A stretch of 64,000 bases of DNA from Providencia sp. R33 (GTDB lineage Bacteria; Pseudomonadota; Gammaproteobacteria; Enterobacterales; Enterobacteriaceae): NCBI RefSeq assembly GCF_019343475.1, contig NZ_CP072453.1, forward strand, positions 1,612,001-1,676,000, read 5' to 3'. A model generated the notes under the pieces. It was given only the letters and a program-made list of their open reading frames with translations. It was not told where the DNA came from and searched no databases. Positions 40,840 to 48,513 of the stretch are shown here, in pieces. The translations under genes were made by a program, and so were the position numbers. Each line of letters starts with the position of its first letter. The stretch's first letter is position 1.

Positions 40840-41619
40840 TCACTTAATCACTTTACTAAATGCTTGTTCCGCCATGCTTTCTTCAATAAAGCACTTGCTT
40901 GTTAATTTTTCATAGAACGGCTTCCAGTTTCTACGCCATGTTCTTTCGTTAAGGTCGGGTACTAAATGCCTTATTGCATTATATGCCACAGACGACGGTA
41001 CACGGTTGAACCCCTTACCAGCACAACGAGGACAATCTTTAAATACAGGAACACCCTGCAGCTTAGTTTGAATGTCATCTAATACCTTACCTCGCCCTTT
41101 GCAGCGGCAACGGTGCGCTATTTGCCCTTTTCCATTGCAAGAAACACATAACTCATCCACCTTTTCGTTTTCAATCCATGGCTCAATAACCACTGTTCCG
41201 TCTAGTCTCGTTATACCAGGATGTTTGACTACGTCCTTGCGCTTATAAATAAGACCTTTACCGCTACATGCTGAACATGGAAAAACTGAACCGGCTGAAC
41301 GGGCATAATCTTCAAATGCCATTCTGGCCAGAACAATTAAGCAATAACCTAATTTTTTACCTGCAGCTTTAGCCACCAGCTTTGGTGTGATTTTTTTAGC
41401 GTATTGAGTTAAGGCTTCCACTGTAGAAAACTTATCCTCTTCGCTGATATCATTTTTCGCCAAAAAAGCCGCCATACCGAATTCAGCTTGCGATTCAGTC
41501 ATGCCCACAGCCGCCATAATATCGGTACCTGTTAAACGGTCTGGGGATGTGCAGCCAGCTACATTGCCGAATGTAGGTGACTTAGGGTGAAAGTTTTTAA
41601 GTACATTTTCTAATTTCAT
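40840..41619 (-). CDS. Q: Antitermination protein Q
   Basis: This 259-residue protein has two DnaJ-like zinc clusters (CSACSGKGLIYKR, CVSCNGKGQIAHRCRCKGRG and CPRCAGKGFNRVP), the pattern of phage 21/82-type Q antiterminators. The C-terminal LVPDLNERTWRRNWKPFYEKL is also typical. Q loads on RNA polymerase at the late promoter and lets it pass terminators. Start at ATG 41617-41619 (GAGGCGG SD); a TTG at 41637 overlapping the upstream stop is an alternative. Confidence 0.88.
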   Translation of the reverse strand: MKLENVLKNFHPKSPTFGNVAGCTSPDRLTGTDIMAAVGMTESQAEFGMAAFLAKNDISEEDKFSTVEALTQYAKKITPKLVAKAAGKKLGYCLIVLARMAFEDYARSAGSVFPCSACSGKGLIYKRKDVVKHPGITRLDGTVVIEPWIENEKVDELCVSCNGKGQIAHRCRCKGRGKVLDDIQTKLQGVPVFKDCPRCAGKGFNRVPSSVAYNAIRHLVPDLNERTWRRNWKPFYEKLTSKCFIEESMAEQAFSKVIK

Positions 41620-41633
41620 GATATCCGCCTCTA

Positions 41634-42173
41634 TCAACCAAAAACGCCCAGACCGATAGACCGATCTAGAAATTTAAATAACAAAATGATTTGGCTTCCG
41701 TGCTCCCGCTCCCACCCATTTGGATCTTTATGTAACTCGCTGTGGTGAATGCGACATAATGGAATAGTGAACAAGTCATGGGCTTTGGTGCCTGTTCCAC
41801 CTTGCCCGTAACCTATTAAATGGTGAGCATCATCTGCTGTGGCTCCACAAACACAACAGGGCTGTGATTTAACCCACTTAAGATATTCGTCGCTTGTCCA
41901 GCGTTTAAACTTTGGCTTTAGCATTAGACTTGCTGGTGGCTCGGGGTCGATGGTTAAATTTAATACAGTTTCCGATACCCGTTCATCATTAACTACGTCG
42001 CTGAGGTATGGGTCAGAAAAAGAGATAAGGCCTGACGGTTGATGCTTTAATTCATCAGGTAATGTCGTGATCAGCATTCTGCCATTAAACAAATTTAGGC
42101 TTGCTCCTGGTCTGAATATCACCGCGCTAAGCTCAGGGATTATTATTGGGGTTAATATCCATTGGTGGCTCAT
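41634..42173 (-). CDS. DUF968/HNH nuclease-like protein
   Basis: This 179-residue protein has a C-terminal HNH-type cluster (CCVCGATADDAHHLIGYGQGGTGTKAHDLFTIPLCRIHHSELH) with the CxxC, HH and CxxHH residues. The N-terminal part fits DUF968 of lambdoid prophages, commonly beside RusA and Q. A role in recombination or DNA processing is probable. Overlaps RusA by four bases. Confidence 0.8.
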   Translation of the reverse strand: MSHQWILTPIIIPELSAVIFRPGASLNLFNGRMLITTLPDELKHQPSGLISFSDPYLSDVVNDERVSETVLNLTIDPEPPASLMLKPKFKRWTSDEYLKWVKSQPCCVCGATADDAHHLIGYGQGGTGTKAHDLFTIPLCRIHHSELHKDPNGWEREHGSQIILLFKFLDRSIGLGVFG

Positions 42174-42556
42174 GATACTTTCTCCACTTCTGCATTGAGT
42201 GGCCTTATCTCAATTTCAAATCGACCGCCCTTTACGACTTCATGCCACTCAATGACTGCACGTCTAACCTGAGCGTCATCACTCCAAACGCCAGCATGCG
42301 TTAATGCATCAAAAGGCGCTTTCAAGTAATTATCAATATCCATTCTGCGTTTTGACGGTGGATACATCTTCACAATGACAGATACATGCTCAGTGATTGC
42401 TTTCGGTCTTCTACGTAATTGCTCATAGATGGCTGCTGCTGCATTTGCCCGGAACGCCCGTCCCTTTGCACTGATTAACGTTTTACCATTAATGTTCCGC
42501 CAGCAAGCGTTAACGCTGGGAGGAAAAGGTAAAATTAGAGAAATTGAATTACTCAC
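42170..42556 (-). CDS. rusA: Holliday junction resolvase RusA
   Basis: This 128-residue protein matches RusA: LPFPPSVNACWRNINGKTLISAKGRAFR at the start, then PPSKRRMDIDNYLKAPFDALTHAGVWSDDAQV with the catalytic aspartates of the DxDN and DDxQ motifs. RusA cuts four-way junctions during phage recombination or packaging. It is overlapped by the Lar gene. Confidence 0.92.
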   Translation of the reverse strand: MSNSISLILPFPPSVNACWRNINGKTLISAKGRAFRANAAAAIYEQLRRRPKAITEHVSVIVKMYPPSKRRMDIDNYLKAPFDALTHAGVWSDDAQVRRAVIEWHEVVKGGRFEIEIRPLNAEVEKVS

Positions 42557-42734
42557 TAATTACCCCCTTATTCCATACAGTCACCGCCATTGGCTTATCA
42601 TTAACATCGGGACCTTTAGCACCGCAGCTATGGCAACGAACGTAGAACCATGTTCTATAGCTATGACTTTCAACTGTCGCGTCAGAACTATTGCAATAAC
42701 GGCAAGGCTGAATTTCTGGCATTTTATTTTTCAT
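42549..42734 (-). CDS. lar: Lar-like restriction alleviation protein
   Basis: This 61-residue zinc-ribbon protein (IQPCRYCNSSDATVESHSYRTWFYVRCHSCGAKGPDVNDKPMAVTVWNKG) has the CxxC...CxxCG and terminal AVxxWN typical of the Lar family. Rac Lar modifies type I restriction to protect unmodified DNA. Coupled by ATGA to the upstream gene. Confidence 0.78.
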   Translation of the reverse strand: MKNKMPEIQPCRYCNSSDATVESHSYRTWFYVRCHSCGAKGPDVNDKPMAVTVWNKGVISE

Positions 42735-43117
42735 CCAACCTTTCCCTCATGCTGAAGCTTTTTATTTTCAATAAACGCTAAATCTGTTCTTGCGCTACGT
42801 AATCTAGCTTTAGTGTTCTTTTCTTCCTTCAAAAGCCCATCGACTGATTTGCGCAGTTCGTCACGCTTATCAAGTAATTCACTCATACCTCGGATTACCG
42901 ACTCGGCATTATTCGCCCTAGCTAACAGAACATCGAAAGCCTCGACAACACAGCCACAATCGTTGCATTCAACTGTTCTATTCTCTTCATCGATAACTAG
43001 TGAATGATGCTTACAGTACATTTGCTGTCTGCTTTTTCTTCCCTTTACTTCCGTGTCGATAGTGGGAATTGCATCACTAGGCGCTTTGAATTGAATAACA
43101 TTGTCATCTGCACTCAT
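42731..43117 (-). CDS. Phage protein with zinc ribbon and coiled coil
   Basis: This 128-residue protein has a ribbon MYCKHHSLVIDEENRTVECNDCGCVVEAFDVL (CxxH, CxxC) and a C-terminal coiled coil (ESVIRGMSELLDKRDELRKSVDGLLKEEKNTKARLRSARTDLAFIENK). It is part of the overlapped replication/recombination operon. No specific role can be named. Confidence 0.65.
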   Translation of the reverse strand: MSADDNVIQFKAPSDAIPTIDTEVKGRKSRQQMYCKHHSLVIDEENRTVECNDCGCVVEAFDVLLARANNAESVIRGMSELLDKRDELRKSVDGLLKEEKNTKARLRSARTDLAFIENKKLQHEGKVG

Positions 43118-43587
43118 GGCCTCACCCCCGCCAGCAACTGATCTAACTGTTTAAGTGATTGGTTTCCCATATCGCCTATGTAAGCTTTTTCAACAACTTT
43201 AATCCCACACTCGAATTGAGACTCAGGCTCGCACTTCTTGATTTCATCCACTTTTTTAGGCTCGGCTGGTGGCTGCGATTTAAGCTTTGCCTTGGCTTTT
43301 ATAGCCTGCTTGCGCTCTTTTTCTTGTTTCTCTTTCTCAATTGACTGTTTTAGTTTGGTGATAGTGTATGGCGTCACTTGATAATGGCTCATTGCTTGCC
43401 CCTTACCCTCCTTCTTCATTTCACCAAGGTATTTGACGCACCCAAGATCAATCAGGATGACAAGCATTCTTCTGGATAATAATTTATGATACCCACACAC
43501 GCTTTTGAGGTGATTTGTACTAAAGGTGTCGAATTGACGACCCGCTTTAATTATTTCAATGCACTGTTGGTAAGTGTCGACTCTCAC
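43114..43587 (-). CDS. Hypothetical replication-operon protein
   Basis: This 157-residue protein has an N-terminal part that could be a winged helix (CIEIIKAGRQFDTFSTNHLKSVCGYHKLLSRRMLVILIDLGCVKYLG) and a lysine/glutamate-rich middle. It overlaps its neighbours on both sides by four bases. Function unknown. Confidence 0.58.
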   Translation of the reverse strand: MRVDTYQQCIEIIKAGRQFDTFSTNHLKSVCGYHKLLSRRMLVILIDLGCVKYLGEMKKEGKGQAMSHYQVTPYTITKLKQSIEKEKQEKERKQAIKAKAKLKSQPPAEPKKVDEIKKCEPESQFECGIKVVEKAYIGDMGNQSLKQLDQLLAGVRP

Positions 43588-44117
43588 GCTGCCACCCCCA
43601 AAATTGCTTTGCCTATTTCCATTAAGCGATTTTTTGAGACATGCGTACCAATTGCTTTTGGCTCTACAAATGGACGCCAGATAAGAAGAATTGATCCTTT
43701 ACTGTTGCCCTTTTTCTCTTTTCCAGTATTGGGATCAACAAAATTAATACGGCCATCGATAATAGTTCGAACTTCATCAACACTTTTTAGCGCCAATGAG
43801 TACCAGGATGTTGATTTATCTGCTGGCAATAACATAACTATTGGCTGATTTTGCTTTGTGCATTGTTCCGCAGCTTTAGCGATCCACGGTTTAATCTTGC
43901 TATAAGGCGGGTTACACCATATGGCGCCACGACTTACCCAATCGATTTCCAATGCATTCTGTTCTATGGTGAGAAAGTATGGACACAGGGCATTTTGTTC
44001 ATTTGCCGCAGCATCTAACCAGAAACCAAATTCAAGCGTTAAAGCTTCAAATAGCCACTGAGGTGTTTGCCAGCAATCTTTATCTTCGGGCGCGGTATTA
44101 CTTGAATAAACAGCCAT
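43584..44117 (-). CDS. Phage DNA N-6-adenine methyltransferase
   Basis: This 177-residue protein matches the phage Dam family: DKDCWQTPQWLFEALTLEFGFWLDAAANEQNALCPYFLT, the catalytic AIWCNPPYSKIKPWI (NPPY, about 68-77) and VMLLPADKSTSWY. It methylates adenine, perhaps guarding phage DNA from restriction or timing replication. Overlaps the next gene by one base. Confidence 0.88.
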   Translation of the reverse strand: MAVYSSNTAPEDKDCWQTPQWLFEALTLEFGFWLDAAANEQNALCPYFLTIEQNALEIDWVSRGAIWCNPPYSKIKPWIAKAAEQCTKQNQPIVMLLPADKSTSWYSLALKSVDEVRTIIDGRINFVDPNTGKEKKGNSKGSILLIWRPFVEPKAIGTHVSKNRLMEIGKAILGVAA

Positions 44118-44362
44118 TAGATAATCTCCTTTTGCTTGAAGACCTCTGCGAATAAGCGAACATGCTTATAGCGATGCTGAACACTGAAACCATCAACTAA
44201 GCAATTTAAGTGCTTATATTTCCTAGATATCGTTAAAAAATATCTATCTTGGTTCCACTGACGACGCAATTCACGAATAGCCCACCAGCGGCGCAATTGA
44301 TGAAACATGGCGACTAAACCAAAAACGTTAGCCCCGTAAATTTCCTTAGATTCACTACGCAT
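44117..44362 (-). CDS. Small basic protein
   Basis: This 81-residue basic, aromatic protein (MRSESKEIYGANVFGLVAMFHQLRRWWAIRELRRQWNQDRYFLTISRKYKHL) starts at 44360-44362 in ATGA overlap with the replication gene. It takes the place of a helicase loader gene in lambda but has no loader motifs. Confidence 0.55.
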   Translation of the reverse strand: MRSESKEIYGANVFGLVAMFHQLRRWWAIRELRRQWNQDRYFLTISRKYKHLNCLVDGFSVQHRYKHVRLFAEVFKQKEII

Positions 44363-45411
44363 CACGCTGTCACCTCTTTCGCTGCTTGCTCTGCCGCTTG
44401 CTGCCAAATGCCTGCCCATGCCTTACGGCCTACAAAATCAGTCATGCGACGAACACCTGATTTACCCGCCAGTTCACTTGCGATTTCCTCAGTGCGGTTT
44501 TGAGGTTTTGAACGGGAACCGATGATCCGTGTAAATGCTTCATCACGCTCAACTGCATCGACTTTCACTTTTTGCTCACCAGATAAACGCAATGCGAGGT
44601 CATCCCATTGGTTGCGCAGTGTTCTTGGGCACTGAACGTTTTTCTTCCAGAAATCGTCTTGGGTAACACGCTTGTAGAATTGGCAAATTTCTTTGTGACT
44701 ATGCCCGTCAACACTGACCATCAGGCGAACTTCGTTAGCCCAATCGGTGAAGTTAGGCTCCTTAGGAGCTTTGAGCCCTAAGTCTTTGAAAACTTCGCAT
44801 TTGCGGTCAAACAACCATTCAGCGCACTTGATGTCATTGCTTGAGCCCCATTTCTGGAAGTTAGCGCTGTAAATCACCGCCTCTGGGTAACGATTTAAAA
44901 AATCAATTTTTGACTGGTCGCTGGATTCGCTAGAATTCTGCGACGAAGAGTTAGTTACTGATGGATCATGTATTGAAGTTACTGACGGATCGCCCCCAGA
45001 TTCTGGCGGGTCAAAACGGTTACTTTTGCTTGATTCTGACGGGACAGATTTTGATGCAACAGAATTTGATGCGTCAGGATTTGACGTATCAGAAGCTGAT
45101 GGTTGAGAAAGTGCAGCCATTGCCGCTGAAGCTAATTTATCAACATTCAATTGATAGATATTACTTGCGTTACGGTTACCTTTACGGCGCTTTTCGCTTG
45201 ATAACCACCCCGCTTTCTCTAAGTTTTTAATTGCCGTACGCACTGTACTTTCACCCGCGCCTATTTGCCGAGCAATTGTCGGTACCGATGGCCAACATAC
45301 TCCATCATCATTAGAAAAATCGGCAAGACGGGCCATAATCGCAACAGAGGTTATTTTTAAACCTGCACTTGCGCAGCCATCCCATACATAACTTGATAGT
45401 TTTACGCTCAT
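44362..45411 (-). CDS. O: O-like replication initiator
   Basis: This 349-residue protein has an N-terminal winged HTH (MARLADFSNDDGVCWPSVPTIARQIGAGESTVRTAIKNLEKAGWL, about 25-70), a low-complexity S/D/N/P linker (about 100-175) encoded by iteron-like repeats, and a C-terminal domain for protein contacts (CAEWLFDRKCEVFKDL... WANEVRLMVSVDGH). This is the organisation of lambda O, where the origin lies within the gene. No DnaB loader or helicase gene is evident. Confidence 0.8.
   Translation of the reverse strand: MSVKLSSYVWDGCASAGLKITSVAIMARLADFSNDDGVCWPSVPTIARQIGAGESTVRTAIKNLEKAGWLSSEKRRKGNRNASNIYQLNVDKLASAAMAALSQPSASDTSNPDASNSVASKSVPSESSKSNRFDPPESGGDPSVTSIHDPSVTNSSSQNSSESSDQSKIDFLNRYPEAVIYSANFQKWGSSNDIKCAEWLFDRKCEVFKDLGLKAPKEPNFTDWANEVRLMVSVDGHSHKEICQFYKRVTQDDFWKKNVQCPRTLRNQWDDLALRLSGEQKVKVDAVERDEAFTRIIGSRSKPQNRTEEIASELAGKSGVRRMTDFVGRKAWAGIWQQAAEQAAKEVTA
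44954..45106 (-). repeat. Iteron-like repeats, candidate replication origin
   Basis: Five 15-bp imperfect direct repeats lie back to back at 45032-45106 (GATTCTGACGGGACA, GATTTTGATGCAACA, GAATTTGATGCGTCA, GGATTTGACGTATCA, GAAGCTGATGGTTGA on the + strand). A pair of 14-mers GTTACTGA(T/C)GGATC lies at 44954-44967 and 44978-44991. All fall in the linker part of the O-like gene, as iterons of lambda ori do. Confidence 0.65.
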
Positions 45412-45419
45412 GCTGTTAC

Positions 45420-45599
45420 CTATTCGACTCGTGTATATTCAGCTTTAAATCTGTACAAAGGGGCGAAGCATTCATGTTCATAACCGTCACGCATGAAAAT
45501 GACCCACTGCTTGACTCGGTCATAACGTATGACACGAACACGGATACCCCGCTTATCCAGATAAATGCGATTGAGATTATTGGCGTCTTCATTGGACAT
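45420..45599 (-). CDS. DUF4222 protein
   Basis: This 59-residue protein (NNLNRIYLDKRGIRVRVIRYDRVKQWVIFMRDGYEHECFAPLYRFKAEYTRVE) has the RDGYEHEC-P--RF pattern of DUF4222 from lambdoid prophages. Start ATG 45597-45599 overlaps the upstream stop. Function unknown. Confidence 0.75.
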   Translation of the reverse strand: MSNEDANNLNRIYLDKRGIRVRVIRYDRVKQWVIFMRDGYEHECFAPLYRFKAEYTRVE

Positions 45600-45765
45600 G
45601 ATCCCCTCTCCCGCAATTGGCATTAAATTCATCTACCAACCACTGCATAAATGGGTAGTTGGTTTCTTGGTAACCATTTGGTAATTTAATCTCATAGACG
45701 AAACGGTTATTACGGATTGAAGCGCGTACTTGCGCTCTACCCGATAAATTCGTTACACTGCTCAT
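45589..45765 (-). CDS. Small early protein
   Basis: This 58-residue protein (MSSVTNLSGRAQVRASIRNNRFVYEIKLPNGYQETNYPFMQWLVDEFNANCGRGDHVQ) starts at ATG 45763-45765. Its leader holds TGTGTGGAGT, identical to leaders of csrA, rdgC and the HD-hydrolase gene. Family not recognised. Confidence 0.6.
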   Translation of the reverse strand: MSSVTNLSGRAQVRASIRNNRFVYEIKLPNGYQETNYPFMQWLVDEFNANCGRGDHVQ

Positions 45766-45826
45766 GCTAGTTACTCCACACAAGTTGTTATTAGCACCCG
45801 ACGCCTCGGACCGCATATCTGGGGCG

Positions 45827-46282
45827 TCAACCTTTCTTATGTAATTTAATGAGCGCATTGATAGCCCCTCTAGTGCTTGCGATTGCCCTATCCAACATGG
45901 TCAGAATTTGTTTTTCTTCATGTCTATCAACAACACCGTCTTCCAATGCCTTACCAATGAATACAACTAACTCACCGCGAGTTGTTGATGCTCGAGTTTG
46001 TAATTTAAATAATTCGGGTTCGTCTAAATCCTCTGGGCTTATCTTTTCCACCAGCAGCAAATTTCTTCTGTTTGCGTAATACCCAGCAAGAAATGAGGTG
46101 TTAGATAAATCCTCCATTGCCTCAAGTTCTTCACGCTCAAAAAAACGACACCCGTTTTTTTCATACAAGTTGTTATTGAACGTGGTTTCTGTCATACCCA
46201 ATGCGCCAGCCATCGCTGAACGACCACCGGGGTACGCCTTACACATCTCTTTCACGACTTCTTTTAATGTTTGTTTGCACAT
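45827..46282 (-). CDS. CII/YmfL-like regulator
   Basis: This 151-residue protein reads LKEVVKEMCKAYPGGRSAMAGALGMTETTFNNNLYEKNGCRFFEREELEAMEDLS, an HTH of the YmfL (e14)/CII-like type, then a helical C-terminus (HEEKQILTMLDRAIASTRGAINALIKLHKK). It sits at the cII position between cro and O. Probably a transcription activator for lysogeny genes; not proven. Confidence 0.72.
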   Translation of the reverse strand: MCKQTLKEVVKEMCKAYPGGRSAMAGALGMTETTFNNNLYEKNGCRFFEREELEAMEDLSNTSFLAGYYANRRNLLLVEKISPEDLDEPELFKLQTRASTTRGELVVFIGKALEDGVVDRHEEKQILTMLDRAIASTRGAINALIKLHKKG

Positions 46283-46319
46283 ATCTACAATTCCGTTGTT
46301 TTGTTGGTAGTTAACTCGG

Positions 46320-46526
46320 TTAGTTGGTTTTGCTACTGTTCTGGTAAAGCTCTGGGTTAAATCTCAATTCACCTTTCGTTCTGTAATCAGCCTCCATGGC
46401 ACGATTTTTCGGAATTAGTTGATTTGGTCGTTTTTTCCATTGGTAAAAAGCTTCGGGGCTTATCCGAAAAAACTCAGCAATTTTATTAGTTGTTCCGAAG
46501 TATTTTTCGATCTGCTCTGTAGTCAT
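46320..46526 (-). CDS. cro: Cro-like repressor
   Basis: This 68-residue protein (MTTEQIEKYFGTTNKIAEFFRISPEAFYQWKKRPNQLIPKNRAMEADYRT) has the short HTH of Cro/YdaS proteins. It is divergent from cI, across an operator region. The SD is AGGAGGTG. It should repress the maintenance promoter and favour lysis. Confidence 0.82.
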   Translation of the reverse strand: MTTEQIEKYFGTTNKIAEFFRISPEAFYQWKKRPNQLIPKNRAMEADYRTKGELRFNPELYQNSSKTN

Positions 46527-46541
46527 AACACCTCCTGATTT

Positions 46542-46604
46542 CTAAGTTAAGTTAGATATTAATTGTTAATTTATATTTGGTCAATAAAAACTAAGATAAC
46601 TTAG
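46542..46604. promoter_or_regulatory. Right operator region and cro promoter
   Basis: Two operator sites fit CTAAG-N4-(C/G)TTAG: 46542-46555 and 46591-46604. Between them, on the minus strand, TTGACC (46584-46579) and TAATAT (46561-46556) are 17 bp apart and would drive cro. One site covers the start point, the other lies above the -35, near the cI RBS. Confidence 0.75.
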
Positions 46605-46615
46605 GTTTGTATGAA

Positions 46616-47272
46616 ATGGACTTAGGAATGAGTAAAACTGAAAACACCATCGGAAGCAGAATAAAAGCTTTGAGAGACATCACTAAAACCACCCAAAAAG
46701 AACTTGGGCGGTATTGTGGCGTGTCTGATGTTACAGTCGGATATTGGGAGAGAGACCTAAATGCCCCGCGAAGTGATGCTCTATTGAAATTAGCTAGATA
46801 TTTCAATACAACTGAAGCGTATATATTGTATGGTATTCCATCTAAGCAGGCATCCAACATAATCACGAACGCCCAAAAAGTGCCGATTTTATCTTATGTC
46901 CAAGCTGGCAACTTCACTGACTATGCACCAAATCAGATCTACGATGATGATTTAGAGTTTATAGAGACAACCCTTAAAGTATCACCTCTATCATTCGCCC
47001 TGCGCGTCATTGGCGATTCTATGACAAACCCTTATGGCTTACCGTCAATCCCAGAAGGGTCAACAGTTATAGTTGATCCTGAAGCTGAGGTTGTCAGTGG
47101 TAAATTTGTTGTCGCTAGATTGCAAGGCTCTGATGAAGTTACAGTAAAACGTTATGTTGTTGATGGCCCCAACAAGTTTTTAATGCCACTAAACCCTCGA
47201 TATAACAACATCCCAATCAACGGTAACTGCGAAATAGTCGGCCTCGTTCGCGGTGTTCAATACGAGCTATAA
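46616..47272 (+). CDS. cI: CI-like prophage repressor (S24 peptidase)
   Basis: The N-terminal HTH (RIKALRDITKTTQKELGRYCGVSDVTVGYWERDLNAPRSDALLKLARYF) is followed by a LexA/CI-type S24 domain. The cleavage site is Ala-Gly in SYVQAGNFTDYA, the catalytic serine is in VIGDSMTNP and lysine in TVKRYVV. RecA-stimulated self-cleavage would induce the phage. Start is uncertain: ATG 46616 (TAGG ten bases upstream) is preferred over ATG 46628, whose AGGA abuts the codon. Confidence 0.88.
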   Translation: MDLGMSKTENTIGSRIKALRDITKTTQKELGRYCGVSDVTVGYWERDLNAPRSDALLKLARYFNTTEAYILYGIPSKQASNIITNAQKVPILSYVQAGNFTDYAPNQIYDDDLEFIETTLKVSPLSFALRVIGDSMTNPYGLPSIPEGSTVIVDPEAEVVSGKFVVARLQGSDEVTVKRYVVDGPNKFLMPLNPRYNNIPINGNCEIVGLVRGVQYEL

Positions 47273-47292
47273 CCTCCCTCCTTAATTTTAAT

Positions 47293-47361
47293 CTAAGTTT
47301 TCTTAGATTTTATATTGACACAAATCCTAAGTTGAATTAGTTTATATCTAAGACAACTTAG
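47293..47361 (+). promoter_or_regulatory. Left operator region and early + promoter
   Basis: Three sites match the operator consensus: CTAAGTTTTCTTAG (47293-47306), CTAAGTTGAATTAG (47327-47340) and CTAAGACAACTTAG (47348-47361). TTGACA at 47315-47320 is a perfect -35; the -10 is weak (TAGTTT 17 bp on). The promoter would drive the + strand early operon, like lambda pL. Confidence 0.72.
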
Positions 47362-47371
47362 GAGGTGCTCA

Positions 47372-47581
47372 ATGCAAACTAATTCAAATGAACCAATCGT
47401 CACTTTTAGCGTTGCTATGTCGCAAGAAGATGCTGCGGCATGGATTATGGAGAAAGCCGCTGAACTTCAAAAGCTGGCGGCACTTAAAGCTAAGCAAGTC
47501 GACCTGCAGCGGCAGCTAGAAAAGCTTGATGAGCAAATTTTCGACCAATCTGAACGCTGCCAAGTCATTATTAGTGCTTAA
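47372..47581 (+). CDS. Small coiled-coil early protein
   Basis: This 69-residue protein is the first gene after the left operators (AGGAGGTG SD, which overlaps operator 3). It holds a coiled coil (AAWIMEKAAELQKLAALKAKQVDLQRQLEKLDEQIFDQ). Position equals lambda N, but it is not a basic N-like peptide. Function unknown. Confidence 0.65.
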   Translation: MQTNSNEPIVTFSVAMSQEDAAAWIMEKAAELQKLAALKAKQVDLQRQLEKLDEQIFDQSERCQVIISA

Positions 47582-47604
47582 CTGAATTTTAAATGTGTGG
47601 GGTA

Positions 47605-48060
47605 TTAGCGAGGAAGATCTCCAGCTAGCCAAGCTACAACAGATTCAAACTTGGTTAGCGTGGTGTCATCAACACGATCTAGTTTTATTGCTGCCCTTTT
47701 GAAGGCTGGGTTGTAAAGAACACCAAAAACGGGAATGTCTGTTTTTAATAGCTCTTCGAATTGTCGGTGTAGTTCTTCTTTTGGGATGATGTCGGAGTTG
47801 TGCAGCAGAGATAGGTATTTTTTTGATCGCTCATTTGCAAGGTCTGATTGCTTACCGAACTGCAAAAAGAATTGGAGCGCTGAAAGAATAGAAATTAAGG
47901 CACCAACAATGAACAGGCTTGAGAAAGATAGCATTACGGAGCCGCCAAGAACAAAAAGTGTGATTGATATAAATTTATCAATCCGACCTAAAAGAACACT
48001 TTGCATTTCGTTTAGGTAGTAAGAACTAGTAATGTTAAAAATTGGATCTTGGTGGCTCAT
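47605..48060 (-). CDS. Two-helix membrane protein, SLATT-like (exclusion candidate)
   Basis: This 151-residue protein has two adjacent membrane helices (FISITLFVLGGSVMLSFSS and LFIVGALISILSALQFFL, about 30-67) followed by a soluble helical domain (SDLANERSKKYLSLLHNSDIIPKEELHRQFEELLKTDIPVFGVLYNPAFKRAAI). Two N-terminal helices plus cytosolic helices resemble SLATT-type pore effectors. It runs against the early operon beside cI, a place of rex-like exclusion genes. Both the fold and the role are inferred. Confidence 0.6.
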   Translation of the reverse strand: MSHQDPIFNITSSYYLNEMQSVLLGRIDKFISITLFVLGGSVMLSFSSLFIVGALISILSALQFFLQFGKQSDLANERSKKYLSLLHNSDIIPKEELHRQFEELLKTDIPVFGVLYNPAFKRAAIKLDRVDDTTLTKFESVVAWLAGDLPR

Positions 48061-48072
48061 GGTAATACCTCT

Positions 48073-48183
48073 TTATTTTTGGGGTGGCTTTGGTGCCGGT
48101 GCTGGCTTCCTAGGTACTTGACCATCAGGTTTATGAGCTGGTGCAGGTTTTCTAGGTAGCTGTTTTTCTTCGTAGGTTGACAT
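48073..48183 (-). CDS. Proline-rich 36-residue peptide
   Basis: MSTYEEKQLPRKPAPAHKPD followed by GQVPRKPAPAPKPPQK contains two copies of PRKPAPAxKP. ATG 48181-48183 has AAAGGAAATATGA upstream. It ends 12 bases before the membrane protein start, so the two form one operon. Translation is inferred from SD, repeat structure and spacing. Function unknown. Confidence 0.6.
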   Translation of the reverse strand: MSTYEEKQLPRKPAPAHKPDGQVPRKPAPAPKPPQK

Positions 48184-48301
48184 TCATATTTCCTTTTTTT
48201 CTGTTGAGGTAAGGGAAATATATCAAAGTTCCTTCTGTTGGGGAATAGCAGGAACCACAGCCGCCTGATGTGGATAAGTTAGTTCAGGCAACCTTATAAA
48301 C

Positions 48302-48311
48302 TGTGTGGAGT
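48302..48311 (+). repeat. Shared leader element TGTGTGGAGT (copy at csrA)
   Basis: The 10-mer TGTGTGGAGT occurs exactly at 48302-48311 (csrA), 48631-48640 (rdgC), 49633-49642 (HD hydrolase) and, on the minus strand, 45782-45773 (58-residue gene). TGTGTGGGGT at 47594-47603 differs by one base. It acts as Shine-Dalgarno and contains GGA, the core of CsrA binding sites. Confidence 0.6.
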
Positions 48312-48318
48312 GCTTAGT

Positions 48319-48513
48319 ATGGGAAGACTTATTTTAACTCGCCGAGTCGGTGAAACTTTAATGATTGGTGATGATGTTAAGGTTACTGTTTTGGGTCTCA
48401 ATGGAAACCAAGTGCGGATTGGTATTGAAGCTCCAAAGGATGTTGCTGTACATCGTGAAGAAATTTATCAGCGTATCTTAGCTGAAAACAGTATTGCCAC
48501 TGCTAGTGATTGA
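48319..48513 (+). CDS. csrA: Phage-encoded CsrA homologue
   Basis: This 64-residue protein (MGRLILTRRVGETLMIGDDV... GNQVRIGIEAPKDVAVHREEIYQRILAE) is nearly the full E. coli CsrA pattern with two extra N-terminal residues. The RNA-binding residues (LTRR, and the R in VHREEI) are retained. CsrA dimers bind GGA motifs near start codons and block translation. Here the gene is in the early operon of a prophage and may regulate phage leaders (shared TGTGTGGAGT) or host CsrA targets. Confidence 0.9.
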   Translation: MGRLILTRRVGETLMIGDDVKVTVLGLNGNQVRIGIEAPKDVAVHREEIYQRILAENSIATASD

